Source: an uncultured Bacteroides sp. (GTDB lineage Bacteria; Bacteroidota; Bacteroidia; Bacteroidales; Bacteroidaceae). Taken from it: 31,539 bases of DNA. Both the position numbers and the translations under genes were made by a program. Shown here piece after piece: positions 14,321 through 23,052 of the stretch. Positions within the stretch are counted from its first letter, which is position 1; the number at the start of each line of letters is the position of its first letter. The notes beneath the pieces were generated by a model. The model did no database searches. It was given only the letters and a program-made list of their open reading frames with translations, and was not told the origin of the DNA. Location: the NCBI GenBank assembly GCA_934716785.1, contig CAKUYM010000015.1, forward strand, positions 1-31,539, read 5' to 3'.

Positions 14321-16354
14321 ATGGAGAAAAGAGTTACTATGAGACTATTTGCATTGTTGGGACTGTTGATATTGTTGAGTTGCGGGTATACCGGAAAGCA
14401 TCATGGCGGCTCTTTCTGTGAACAGACTTTTGTCGATTCATTGGAAGTGCGGGTGCAGGATTCCTTATTCTCCAATGTGCTGTATTCCCGCTCAGAGATA
14501 CGTGACGCGTTGGTGTCGACACCAGATTCTCAGTCCTATTACCGTTTGCTTGCCCTGTATGGAAAAACATTCTTTGTCTCTTCCGATTTTGATTCTGTCT
14601 TCTATTATTATCACCGAGTGAAGGACTTTTCGACCAAAGCCGTCAAATGCCCGCAGTGGAGCAGTGTGCTTTCCGAGGTTTACAATATGGAAGGCAATGT
14701 ATGGATGCAGCTTAATCACCCCGATTCTGCCATCATGGATTATAAAGAGGCGTATGTACACTGTTTGGAAGGGGAGAGGTTGCAGCGGCTTCCTGATATC
14801 TGTATCAATATAGCCGATGCTTATCTGCATCGCGGCGATTTGTCTCATACGGCATCGTACTATCGTCGCGCTTTGTTCCTCTGTGATTCATTGAACTTGT
14901 CCGAGCATACGAAGTTTCCTGTCTATTACGGGCTGGGGCAGACCTACATGGAGCTGCGTGATTTCGACTTGTCGAATCATTATTACGAACTGGCAGGACA
15001 GTTCTTCGATGAAATGAATGTGGGCGAGAAGTGGACATATCTCAACAACCGCGGCAACCATTATTATTACAGGAAAGACTATCGGGAGGCCTTGAAGTAT
15101 ATGCGCAAGGCGAATGAACTGGTGTCTGCCTATTCCCAGATGGTATTCGAACAAAACTTCGTCAAGGTGAATTTGGGAGAATTGTATGTGTTGACGGATA
15201 ATCTTGATTCTGCACAGATATGCTTGGATGAGAGTTACCGTTTCTTTTCTAAAATACAGCACAACTCGGCCGTGTACTATATCGAGACACAAATGATTGA
15301 GCTTGCCTTGAAAAAAGGAAATATCGCGCAGGCGAAGCAGATGATTGCCCGTACCAATCCAGTGGGGCATCTCGATGCCAATATGCTGAGTATACGCAAT
15401 CAGTATCTTCAGCATTATTTTGAACGTACCGATGATTACCGCCATGCTTATGAATATCTGAAACGTGATCGCCGTCTGGATGATTCCATTCGCAGTGAAC
15501 GGGTGCAGATGCGTGTTGCCGAGTTGGATATGCGTTATCGGCAGGACACGACAATACTGCGCAAAGAGATAAAGATTCAGCAGCAAGCCGGTGAAGTGAA
15601 GGCTTTGAGGTTGAGCGTCTATATCGGAGTGCTTGTCTGCGTGCTGCTTGTGGCGGGCACGATAGTCATTATCTGGTATATGCGCAAGAAGCGGGAGTTC
15701 CTTCGCGAACGTTTCTTCCGGCAGATAAACCGCGTCCGCATGGAGAATCTTCGCAGTCGGATTTCTCCTCATTTCACTTTCAATGTGCTGGGACGTGAGA
15801 TCAATCAGTTTAAAGGTTCGGAAGAGGTGAAAAACAACTTGATGGAACTGGTGAAATATCTCCGCCGGAGCCTTGAACTGACAGAGAAGTTGAGTGTTTC
15901 TCTGCAGGATGAGCTGGACTTTGTACGTTCTTATATCGACTTGGAGAGGGGACGCGTCGGTGAGGGATTCGTCCCGACAATCACGGTGAAGGACGGGTTG
16001 GATGCAACCCGTATCATGATTCCCTCCATGATTGTGCAGATCCCTGTCGAGAATGCCATTAAGCACGGATTAGCAGGAAAGGATGGTGCGAAGGAGTTGT
16101 CAATATGCGTTTCACGACAAGGGAATGGAGTCCATATCACAGTTACGGACAACGGACGGGGATACTTACCGCAGGTGTCTTCCGAGACACGCGGCACCGG
16201 CACCGGGCTGAAGGTTCTCTATCAAACTATCCAGCTGCTGAATACAAAGAATAAGAGTGATAAGATACGTTTTAATATAACCAATAGGAACGATGGAAAG
16301 ACGGGTACGCAAGTATCGGTATATATCCCGTTTCGTTTTTCTTATGATTTATGA
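14321..16354 (+). CDS. TPR-containing LytS-type sensor histidine kinase
   Basis: Starting at MEKRVTMRLF (ATG 14321, preceded by GGGGGA) the protein has 677 residues; Met at 14339 is an alternative. The N-terminus is a signal or anchor segment ending LLILLSCGY, possibly a lipobox. A long extracytoplasmic region of TPR-like helical repeats follows (about 50-420). One transmembrane helix near 425-450 (SVYIGVLVCVLLVAGTIVIIWYM) leads to a cytoplasmic His_kinase/HATPase module: His484 in ISPHFTFNVLGREIN, an N-box VENAIKHG, TDNGRGY and GTGTGLKV. The H-box has Thr and Val where LytS proteins usually have Leu and Ser/Thr (PHFLFN). The start codon of the response regulator overlaps its stop (ATGA), so the pair works together. 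The signal sensed is unknown. Confidence 0.9.
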   Translation: MEKRVTMRLFALLGLLILLSCGYTGKHHGGSFCEQTFVDSLEVRVQDSLFSNVLYSRSEIRDALVSTPDSQSYYRLLALYGKTFFVSSDFDSVFYYYHRVKDFSTKAVKCPQWSSVLSEVYNMEGNVWMQLNHPDSAIMDYKEAYVHCLEGERLQRLPDICINIADAYLHRGDLSHTASYYRRALFLCDSLNLSEHTKFPVYYGLGQTYMELRDFDLSNHYYELAGQFFDEMNVGEKWTYLNNRGNHYYYRKDYREALKYMRKANELVSAYSQMVFEQNFVKVNLGELYVLTDNLDSAQICLDESYRFFSKIQHNSAVYYIETQMIELALKKGNIAQAKQMIARTNPVGHLDANMLSIRNQYLQHYFERTDDYRHAYEYLKRDRRLDDSIRSERVQMRVAELDMRYRQDTTILRKEIKIQQQAGEVKALRLSVYIGVLVCVLLVAGTIVIIWYMRKKREFLRERFFRQINRVRMENLRSRISPHFTFNVLGREINQFKGSEEVKNNLMELVKYLRRSLELTEKLSVSLQDELDFVRSYIDLERGRVGEGFVPTITVKDGLDATRIMIPSMIVQIPVENAIKHGLAGKDGAKELSICVSRQGNGVHITVTDNGRGYLPQVSSETRGTGTGLKVLYQTIQLLNTKNKSDKIRFNITNRNDGKTGTQVSVYIPFRFSYDL

Positions 16355-17133
16355 TAGAAACAGAAGGAAAGTATAAAGTGGCCATCATCGATGATGAACG
16401 TACGGCGATTGATGCCTTGCGGCGGGAGTTGAAAGCCTATGACGAATTTGAGATAGAGGGAGTGGCCGGCAATGCTGCAAAGGGGAAAAAGCTGATTATG
16501 GAGCTGCGTCCGGATTTGCTGTTCCTTGATGTGGAGCTGCCGGATATGCTCGGGCTCAACTTGTTGAGCGAAATGAGAGATGATATACTGTGGGATATGA
16601 AAGTCGTATTTTATACCTCTTATGATAAATACTTGTTGCAGGCTCTGCGTGAATCGGCTTTCGATTTCCTGTTGAAACCTTTCGAAAGTGATGAACTGAA
16701 GATTATTATAGACCGTTATCGAAAGGCTGTGCCGACTTTCGATATGTCTTCTTCTCCTGCTGCTTTTGCCGCCTCTGTCAGCGCTTTGATGCCGCAGCAT
16801 GATATGTTTATGATTAGCACAGTGACGGGATTCAAGTTGCTGAGGCTGGAAGAGATCGGTTTCTTTGAGTATCTGAAAGATAAACGGCAATGGCAGGTAG
16901 TGCTGTTTAACCAAACCCGGCTGAACTTGAAACGGACTACCAAAGCGGAAGACATTATAAGATATTCACAGGCTTTTGTGCAGATCAGCCAGTCGGCTAT
17001 CATCAATGTAAACTATTTGGCGATGATTGACGGTAAATGTTGCCAGCTCTATCCTCCCTTTCATGATAAGAGCGATCTGGTGATTTCCAGAAACTTCCTG
17101 AAGGAACTGCAAGAACGTTTCTACGTGCTTTGA
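16351..17133 (+). CDS. LytTR-family response regulator
   Basis: The 260-residue protein has a receiver domain (about 8-125) with acidic pocket Asp14-Asp15, phosphoacceptor Asp60 (FLDVELPD), Thr89 (YTSYD) and Lys109 (LLKPF), all intact. A LytTR DNA-binding domain (about 155-258) contains the conserved IGFFEYLKDKRQW segment and FVQISQSAIINVNYL. It should receive phosphate from the overlapping kinase and bind direct-repeat sites in target promoters. No obvious paired LytTR site was found near its own promoter, and no target gene can be named. The operon is limited to these two genes. Confidence 0.95.
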   Translation: MIETEGKYKVAIIDDERTAIDALRRELKAYDEFEIEGVAGNAAKGKKLIMELRPDLLFLDVELPDMLGLNLLSEMRDDILWDMKVVFYTSYDKYLLQALRESAFDFLLKPFESDELKIIIDRYRKAVPTFDMSSSPAAFAASVSALMPQHDMFMISTVTGFKLLRLEEIGFFEYLKDKRQWQVVLFNQTRLNLKRTTKAEDIIRYSQAFVQISQSAIINVNYLAMIDGKCCQLYPPFHDKSDLVISRNFLKELQERFYVL

Positions 17134-17188
17134 TGCCTGCCGTTTCTTATCCTGATGCCGGATCCCCCGATAAATAGTCTTATAAAAT

Positions 17189-17224
17189 AAGGGACGCACT
17201 TCTTCACCAGAAGCAGCGTCCCTT
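17189..17224 (-). terminator. Hairpin between convergent regulator and DUF3836 genes
   Basis: A stem of AAGGGACGC (17189-17197) with GCGTCCCTT (17216-17224) encloses inner arms ACTTCT/AGAAGC. On the minus strand it is followed by ATTTTAT, so it best fits termination of the DUF3836 gene. It may also stop the plus-strand operon. Confidence 0.75.
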
Positions 17225-17256
17225 GTCGTTAGAATATTAGAATGAGAGAGTTATAG

Positions 17257-17652
17257 TTACATATTTGTATTATCCATCGTAACGGTCATTTCGGGGACCA
17301 GTACGTAGGTTTGTTTCTTGTTGTTCCACTTATAATACTTGGTAGTGACGCTCTTGCCGACATAGGTATAATTGATGCGCAAGTCTTTTTGCCATTCATT
17401 CTTATCGCTGTTCCATTTCAAGGCTTCACTTTCAATCATACGCTTGTTGTCATCGTACTTATAAGAGTACTTCATATAGTTGGCAAGTGTATTACCATTC
17501 ATTTTGTAAACAGTTTGTCCTACTGTTACGCCATTTTCTTCGATTGGATTATAAACCAATTGGCCATCATAGCTACGTGCAGAAGTTGCAAGTGACATAA
17601 CAAGAAGAACTGCTGATAAAATAAACATTTTAAAAAGAACTTTTGTTTTCAT
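17257..17652 (-). CDS. Secreted DUF3836 family protein
   Basis: The 131-residue protein starts with a signal peptide (MKTKVLFKMFILSAVLLVMSLATSA, cleavage probably near residue 25-27). The mature part is rich in Tyr, Asn and Lys with repeated beta-strand-like segments (YKMNGNTLANYMKYSYKYDDNKRMIESEALKWNSD) and ends VPEMTVTMDNTNM. The pattern matches small Bacteroides exported proteins grouped as DUF3836, which have no known function. It stands alone between the regulator gene and polA, transcribed toward the regulator and ending at a hairpin terminator. No clear promoter was identified in the A+T-rich upstream stretch. The domain name is from recall of similar proteins. Confidence 0.75.
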   Translation of the reverse strand: MKTKVLFKMFILSAVLLVMSLATSARSYDGQLVYNPIEENGVTVGQTVYKMNGNTLANYMKYSYKYDDNKRMIESEALKWNSDKNEWQKDLRINYTYVGKSVTTKYYKWNNKKQTYVLVPEMTVTMDNTNM

Positions 17653-17824
17653 GGCTATTTAATTTTTTAGTTATACTTTCTTTTTTCTATATTAGTCTCT
17701 GTTTGACGCTGTAAAATTACATATTTATTTGATATTTATGTAGAATCAAAAATAAATTATTGTCAAAATGTCAAGTGGAAGCAAGGGAAACCATTTGCTT
17801 TTTGCCAAGATTGATGACAAAAAA

Positions 17825-17851
17825 ATATCCGGCAGTTAATCTGCCGGATAT
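17825..17851 (-). terminator. Intrinsic terminator of polA
   Basis: A perfect 11-bp stem, ATATCCGGCAG (17825-17835) with CTGCCGGATAT (17841-17851) and a 5-nt loop. On the minus strand it is followed by a run of T, 134 bp beyond the polA stop. A second imperfect hairpin (CCGTTTTATAGG/CCTATAAACGG) lies at 17937-17966 between them. The rest of the 17653-17984 gap is A+T-rich with nothing else recognised. Confidence 0.85.
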
Positions 17852-17984
17852 AGAACGAATCACTTCGTTGAGAAAGTGTTTGTTTTTCTATCTTTATGGA
17901 TGTCGAGTTAAATAATGTTATCACTTCGTGTACACTCCGTTTTATAGGTGTGCACCCTATAAACGGTATGCGTACAACAGCTTT

Positions 17985-20828
17985 TTAGTGTGCTTCAAGC
18001 CAATTTTTACCCCATCCGCAGTCGGCTTTCAAAGGAACGTGCATACGGTATGCCTTCTCCATTTCTTCGATAACGATTTCTTCTACGCACTCTTTCTCAT
18101 TGACAGGAACGCTGAAGTTCAATTCGTCGTGTACTTGCAGAATCATCTTGGCCTGTATTCCTTCTGCCCGGAACCGTTGGTAGATACGTGCCATGGCTAC
18201 CTTGATGATATCTGCCGCACTTCCCTGGATGGGGGCGTTGATTGCATTTCGTTCCGCGTATCCGCGTACGACGGCATTTCGCGAATTTATGTCCGGCAGG
18301 AAGCGTTTCCGATGGAAAATTGTCTCCACATAGCCTTTCTCCTGAGCCACCCGTATGCTCTTGTCCATATAGGCTTTCACGCCCGGATAAGTCTCGAAGT
18401 ATCCGTCGATAAGCTCTTTGGCCTCTTTGCGGTCTACATTCATCCGTTCGGCAAGGCCGAATACGGATATACCATATATAATACCGAAATTGGCGGTTTT
18501 GGCTTTGCGGCGCATATCCGAATCTACATCCTTTAGGTCGGTCTTGTAGATCTTTGCGGCTGTAGCGGCATGGATGTCGTAATTGCTGAGGAAAGCATCG
18601 ATCATGTTCTTGTCCTCACTGAGATGAGCCATGATGCGCAACTCGATTTGTGAGTAGTCTGCAGAGAAGAAAAGGCAACCCTCATCGGGTATGAATGCTT
18701 TACGGATTTCTTTACCGTTCTCATCGCGGATAGGGATGTTCTGCAAGTTCGGATTGCTTGAACTGAGTCGTCCCGTAGCGGTGACCGTCTGGTTGAAAGA
18801 GGTATGTACCCGTCCGGTGCGTGGATTGATGAGCAAAGGGAGGGCATCTATATACGTTCCCAACAGTTTTTTCAATCCGCGGTGTTCCAAAATCTTCTCT
18901 ACCACCGGATGCTTGTGGCGAAGACTTTCGAGCACTTCTTCCGAAGTGACATATTGCCCTGTTTTGGTCTTTTTGGCTTTCTCTACAATCTTCAGTTTGT
19001 CAAACAACACTTCGCCGACCTGCTTGGGTGAAGCAATGTTGAAAGTTTCGCCTGCCAACTCATAGATTTCCTTCTCGATGCGCTCCATCTGTGCCGTGAA
19101 ATGGGCGGACGATTGCTTCAACGCTTCCGTATCCAGCAACACGCCGTTTCGTTCTATGTTGACCAATACCGGGACAAGCGGCATTTCTATGTCATAGAAC
19201 AGTCGCTCGGCATCATTCGCTTTCAGCTCTTTCTCCAGTACGTTTTTCAACTTCAGTGTGACGTCTGCATCCTCACAGGCATAGCGATATACATCTTTCG
19301 GGTCGAGGTCGCGCATGTTCTTCTGATTCTTTCCTTTCGGACCGATCAGCTCGTCGATGTGGATGGTCTGGTAGTGCAGATAAATTTCCGCTAAATAATC
19401 CATACCGTGACGGAGTTCCGGCTGAAGAACATAGTGTGCGATCATTGTGTCGAAAAGCGGACCTTTCACTTCCACGCCATAATTCAGAAGAACAATCATG
19501 TCGTACTTGATATTCTGTCCGACCTTCAACGAATTCTCATTTTCGAATACCGGACGGAATTCATTGACAATCTTTAACGCTTCCGCCTGCTCTGCAGGAA
19601 CCGGGACATAAAATGCTTCATTTTCGGCAATGGAGAAACTCATTCCGACCAATTCTGCATCCATCGGCTCCGTTCCGGTAGTTTCCGTATCTAACGAGAG
19701 AATTTTCGATGTAAGTAACTTTTGAATAATTTCTCTCCTTTTTTCTTCTGTATCAATAAGTTGATAGCTACAGTTGAGCGAATTTAGCGTCTCTAAATTT
19801 GATTTTTTTTCTTCGTCCGGCCGGTTGGTCGCAAAATTCGCAAACAAATCGCCTTGCACAGCTCCTTCGTTTTCAGAGAAAAGGGGAAGAGGAGCAGGGG
19901 TCGCTTTTCCGGCTGCCGTTTTATTTCCGGCTGTCACTCCTTTTCCGGTAGACTCTTTTTTGAGTACGCGGTCGATGAGAGTTCTAAATTCCAATTCTTC
20001 GAAAATACTACAGAGCGAATTCTCGTCAGCTTCTTCGCGGACGAGTGCATCCATTTCGAGTTGGATAGGAACATCAATTTTGATCGTTGCCAAGAACTTT
20101 GAGAATGTAATCAGTTTCCGGTTTGTTTCTACTTTTGTTTTGAGCGCCCCTTTCAGTTGGTCGGTATGCTCCAGCAGATTTTCGATACTGCCGAATTCGG
20201 CAATCAGTTTCTGTGCGGTCTTTTCACCTACACCGGGACAACCGGGGATATTGTCCGAGGCATCTCCCATTAGTCCGAGCATGTCAATCACCTGCGAGGG
20301 CGATTGGATATCAAACTTAGCCTTCACCTCTTCGATACCCATCACCTCAAAACCGCCTGTATGCTTGGGGCGATACATAAACACCTTGTCGCTCACCAAC
20401 TGTCCGTAGTCCTTGTCGGGTGTCATCATATATGTGGTGATACCCTGTCGTCCGGCTTCGGTGGCAAGTGTCCCTATCACGTCGTCGGCTTCGTAGCCGG
20501 GAACCTCTAAGATGGGGATGCGATATGCCTTTATGATATCCTTTATAATAGGTACGGAAAGCCGGATTGCTTCAGGTGTCTCCTCGCGTTGCGCCTTATA
20601 CTGTTCGAAAGCCTCGTGGCGGAAGGTGGGCCCCGATGGGTCAAAAGCCACTCCTATATGTGTTGGATTTTCTTTTTTCAGTACCTCTTCAAGGGTGTTG
20701 ACAAAACCTAAAACGGCCGAAGTATTGAATCCTTTAGAGTTGATTCTTGGGTTCTTGATAAAGGCGTAATATGCCCGATATATCAGCGCATAGGCGTCTA
20801 AAAGAAATAATTTATTATCTGAATCCAT
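17985..20828 (-). CDS. polA: DNA polymerase I
   Basis: The start at MDSDNKLFLLDAYALIYRAYYAF (ATG 20826-20828) gives 947 residues and all three PolA domains. The N-terminal 5' nuclease spans about 1-290 with conserved acidic residues in FDPSG, EADD and TPDKD. A low-complexity linker rich in Gly, Ala and Pro follows (about 291-345). The 3'-5' proofreading exonuclease carries an intact DTETTG (Asp380, Glu382). The polymerase domain has motif A SADYSQIELR (Asp724), motif B RRKAKTANFGIIYG and motif C QVHDEL (Asp901). It fills gaps in excision repair and removes Okazaki primers. The proofreading site is intact, unlike in some PolA lineages. It is monocistronic, divergent from the polyprenyl synthase gene, and ends at a good terminator. 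Confidence 0.97.
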   Translation of the reverse strand: MDSDNKLFLLDAYALIYRAYYAFIKNPRINSKGFNTSAVLGFVNTLEEVLKKENPTHIGVAFDPSGPTFRHEAFEQYKAQREETPEAIRLSVPIIKDIIKAYRIPILEVPGYEADDVIGTLATEAGRQGITTYMMTPDKDYGQLVSDKVFMYRPKHTGGFEVMGIEEVKAKFDIQSPSQVIDMLGLMGDASDNIPGCPGVGEKTAQKLIAEFGSIENLLEHTDQLKGALKTKVETNRKLITFSKFLATIKIDVPIQLEMDALVREEADENSLCSIFEELEFRTLIDRVLKKESTGKGVTAGNKTAAGKATPAPLPLFSENEGAVQGDLFANFATNRPDEEKKSNLETLNSLNCSYQLIDTEEKRREIIQKLLTSKILSLDTETTGTEPMDAELVGMSFSIAENEAFYVPVPAEQAEALKIVNEFRPVFENENSLKVGQNIKYDMIVLLNYGVEVKGPLFDTMIAHYVLQPELRHGMDYLAEIYLHYQTIHIDELIGPKGKNQKNMRDLDPKDVYRYACEDADVTLKLKNVLEKELKANDAERLFYDIEMPLVPVLVNIERNGVLLDTEALKQSSAHFTAQMERIEKEIYELAGETFNIASPKQVGEVLFDKLKIVEKAKKTKTGQYVTSEEVLESLRHKHPVVEKILEHRGLKKLLGTYIDALPLLINPRTGRVHTSFNQTVTATGRLSSSNPNLQNIPIRDENGKEIRKAFIPDEGCLFFSADYSQIELRIMAHLSEDKNMIDAFLSNYDIHAATAAKIYKTDLKDVDSDMRRKAKTANFGIIYGISVFGLAERMNVDRKEAKELIDGYFETYPGVKAYMDKSIRVAQEKGYVETIFHRKRFLPDINSRNAVVRGYAERNAINAPIQGSAADIIKVAMARIYQRFRAEGIQAKMILQVHDELNFSVPVNEKECVEEIVIEEMEKAYRMHVPLKADCGWGKNWLEAH

Positions 20829-20889
20829 AGATTTAATTAATTTTTCATGGTAAAAGTACAAAAAAATACCGTATTAAGCGTTTTATTAT

Positions 20890-20897
20890 TACTTTTG
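20890..20897 (+). promoter_or_regulatory. -7 element of the polyprenyl synthase gene
   Basis: TACTTTTG matches TAnnTTTG and would start transcription about 15 nt before the ATG at 20916. No -33 TTTG was found at the right distance. Confidence 0.55.
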
Positions 20898-20915
20898 TGC
20901 TCAAATTGTGTATAA

Positions 20916-21890
20916 ATGGACAGTATTTCACTTATCAGAACTCCGATTGAAGCGGAACTGGCGAACTTCAAGAATCTTTTTGATAGTTCTCTTGCCAGTT
21001 CGAATACATTGCTCGACAACGTTGTGTCTCATATACGTCAGAGGAGTGGTAAGATGATGCGTCCTATTCTTGTCTTGCTGGTAGCGCGCCTTTACGGTGA
21101 CGTTCTTCCCTCCACGCTTCATGCTGCCGTTTCTTTAGAATTGCTTCACACGGCAAGTCTGGTGCACGATGACGTGGTGGACGAGAGTTCCGAACGTCGG
21201 GGGCAGCTTTCGGTGAATGCCATCTTTAATAATAAGGTGGCTGTGCTGACAGGCGACTATCTGCTTGCCACAAGTTTGGTGCATGCCGAGTTGACGCGCA
21301 GCCATCCTATCATCCAACTGATATCTTCGTTGGGACAAGACCTCGCTGACGGTGAGTTGCTTCAACTGTCCAATGTAAGCAATCACAACTTTTCCGAATC
21401 AGTTTATTTCGATGTAATCCGTAAGAAAACCGCCGCTCTTTTCGCAGCATGTACAAAAGCTGCCGCTATCTCTGTCGGAGTGGGAGAGGAGGATGCTGAA
21501 TTTGCCCGTTTGTTGGGCGAATATATCGGTATCTGTTTTCAGATAAAGGATGACATTTTCGATTACTTTGATAGTAAGGAGATAGGCAAACCGACGGGTA
21601 ATGATATGCTCGAAGGCAAACTTACTTTGCCTGCCTTGCATGTGCTGAATAAAGTGCAGGACAGTGTTGCGCAAGAGATTGCATTAAAGGTGAAGGAGGG
21701 AACGGCCACTTCCGATGAAATAGCCCGATTGATTGAGCATATCAAAGAGAATGGCGGTATCGAATATGCCGTTCAGACGATGAATGCATACAGGCAGAAA
21801 GCTTTCGACTTATTGGCCTCTCTGCCGGAATCGGATGTCCGTGTGGCGCTTCGCGCTTACTTGGATTATGTGGTCGATCGTGAGAAATAA
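20916..21890 (+). CDS. Long-chain all-trans polyprenyl diphosphate synthase
   Basis: The 324-residue enzyme has both aspartate-rich motifs of the isoprenyl synthase family: the first, HDDVVDESSERRG (Asp85, Asp86, Asp89), and the second, KDDIFDYFD (Asp212, Asp213, Asp216). The residue five before the first motif is a small Ala80 (LLHTASLVHDD), which fits a long-chain product. It would condense isopentenyl diphosphate units to make the side chain of the respiratory quinone, menaquinone in Bacteroides; the chain length cannot be read from the sequence. It is transcribed alone, divergent from polA and convergent with the DUF1266-like gene, leaving a 6-bp gap. Confidence 0.92.
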   Translation: MDSISLIRTPIEAELANFKNLFDSSLASSNTLLDNVVSHIRQRSGKMMRPILVLLVARLYGDVLPSTLHAAVSLELLHTASLVHDDVVDESSERRGQLSVNAIFNNKVAVLTGDYLLATSLVHAELTRSHPIIQLISSLGQDLADGELLQLSNVSNHNFSESVYFDVIRKKTAALFAACTKAAAISVGVGEEDAEFARLLGEYIGICFQIKDDIFDYFDSKEIGKPTGNDMLEGKLTLPALHVLNKVQDSVAQEIALKVKEGTATSDEIARLIEHIKENGGIEYAVQTMNAYRQKAFDLLASLPESDVRVALRAYLDYVVDREK

Positions 21891-21896
21891 CACCTT

Positions 21897-22622
21897 TTAG
21901 TGATACCTTTCAAGCAGTGAATAGCAAGACAGTATCCTGTCCCAATCTTCTATTTTCTCCGATTTCATCGCTCTTCCGAGGAGATAACTTTTGTCTATTT
22001 CTTCCGGAGTGTAAAGTTTGTCAGTGCATAGCATATTTGCCTTTTCGATATATCCCCATGCTTTCTCTTTGGTGATGTATCCACTTCCTAAGGCGGCACG
22101 GGCCAATCCCACCAGTAGTCCCATGTCCCATCCGATGATGCCCCGTTGCAGGTCACTTATCCATATAATCGGATCCTTTCTCTCTTCTGTATATCTCAGG
22201 AAATTATATAGATTCTTTTCTTGCCGGACAACTTGTTCCACTCCGGAAAAGTGCTTGTTGATGATATTTTCAAATTCATGGATATTGCTTACCGAGAGGA
22301 GGTAGGGGAGCATGATTTGATAGGAGACTCTGTCGCCTTCGTTGATTAAAAAGCGGAATACCTCAGTAATGGACTCATTGTCACCGCAATCGTAATCTTT
22401 TGAAAGAAAGTCGGACAACTTCTGCGAATGTACGCCGGTGCTTATGGAATTCAAATAAAAGCCTTGCAGGGCGGCTTCCATATAGCCGATGCGTAATCCT
22501 TTTTTCCTTTTGGAGCTGATGAAGAGATTTAACGGATTGGCATTAAATCGTAAAGTTCTAACGTGTTTTTCCATATTCGATACTTTCATTAAGGCTTGCG
22601 AAAAGTGTGGGAACTGCTGCAT
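21897..22622 (-). CDS. DUF1266-like protein of unknown function
   Basis: The 241-residue protein is soluble, with no signal peptide. The C-terminal half carries the conserved pattern IIGWDMGLLVGLARAALGSGYITKEKAWGYI (about residues 165-195), typical of DUF1266 proteins such as the YbeR/YbeU group, which pair a W-D-x-x-R segment with G-Y-I and E-A-W. The N-terminal half is basic and not recognised. No enzymatic function is known for the family. The first Met (22622) is supported by AGGA eight bases upstream; Met12 or Met17 are possible. A TACTTTTG element at 22693-22700 is a plausible promoter. It sits alone between a quinone gene and the deoC block. Confidence 0.65.
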   Translation of the reverse strand: MQQFPHFSQALMKVSNMEKHVRTLRFNANPLNLFISSKRKKGLRIGYMEAALQGFYLNSISTGVHSQKLSDFLSKDYDCGDNESITEVFRFLINEGDRVSYQIMLPYLLSVSNIHEFENIINKHFSGVEQVVRQEKNLYNFLRYTEERKDPIIWISDLQRGIIGWDMGLLVGLARAALGSGYITKEKAWGYIEKANMLCTDKLYTPEEIDKSYLLGRAMKSEKIEDWDRILSCYSLLERYH

Positions 22623-22692
22623 GTATATTCCTGAGGCTTCGGCAAGCCGTTATGAATACAAGCAACAGTCCCACGCTCTATTCGATATATAA

Positions 22693-22700
22693 CAAAAGTA
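22693..22700 (-). promoter_or_regulatory. -7 element of the DUF1266-like gene
   Basis: The minus strand reads TACTTTTG, placing the start of transcription about 67 nt before the ATG at 22622. No -33 match. Confidence 0.45.
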
Positions 22701-22901
22701 TATACATGAAAGTGCGTGAGACCCGTTTGCTTATTACCGCTCATAACTTTGAATTTTGCCGAATTCCAGGAAGAAGGTAATAAATGAAACGTTCTCTAAT
22801 ATAACTTGTTAGCTATAATTTATCTTTCGCTAAAACTTTTACAAAGATAAGAAAATTATTGATTGTTGATAACTATCTTTAGTTTTTCTTAAATAAAAAA
22901 T

Positions 22902-22939
22902 GCCGCGTCGGCTTCTGTAGAGACGGAAGCCAGCGCGGC
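22902..22939 (-). terminator. Intrinsic terminator after deoC
   Basis: The arms GCCGCG..GGCTTC (22902-22915) and GAAGCC..CGCGGC (22926-22939) pair, with two mismatched positions in the middle. On the minus strand the hairpin is followed by six T. It closes the dtd-mazG-deoC transcription unit. Confidence 0.85.
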
Positions 22940-23052
22940 AAGGCATATTTGATTGCTTATGTAGCCTTAATTTACTTCCGTAGCCTTATTGGCTTATTGG
23001 GCTAAATGGCTTTTATAACCTCAAGCTGATGTGACTTTGGAGGGTTGATAGC

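Larger units (their letters stand above)
22623..23052. other. Intergenic region between the DUF1266-like gene and deoC
   Basis: This 430-bp gap contains the DUF1266 promoter element (22693-22700) and the deoC terminator (22902-22939). Between them it is A+T-rich with no coding sequence. Downstream of the terminator, GTAGCCTTA occurs twice (near 22961 and 22981), followed by degenerate TTGGCT words. No RNA gene was recognised. Confidence 0.5.

Noticed and set aside
14888..16066. Minus-strand open frame of 392 codons
   Set aside because: It is antisense to the sensor kinase and shows no family features; low stop frequency follows from codon usage of the real gene.
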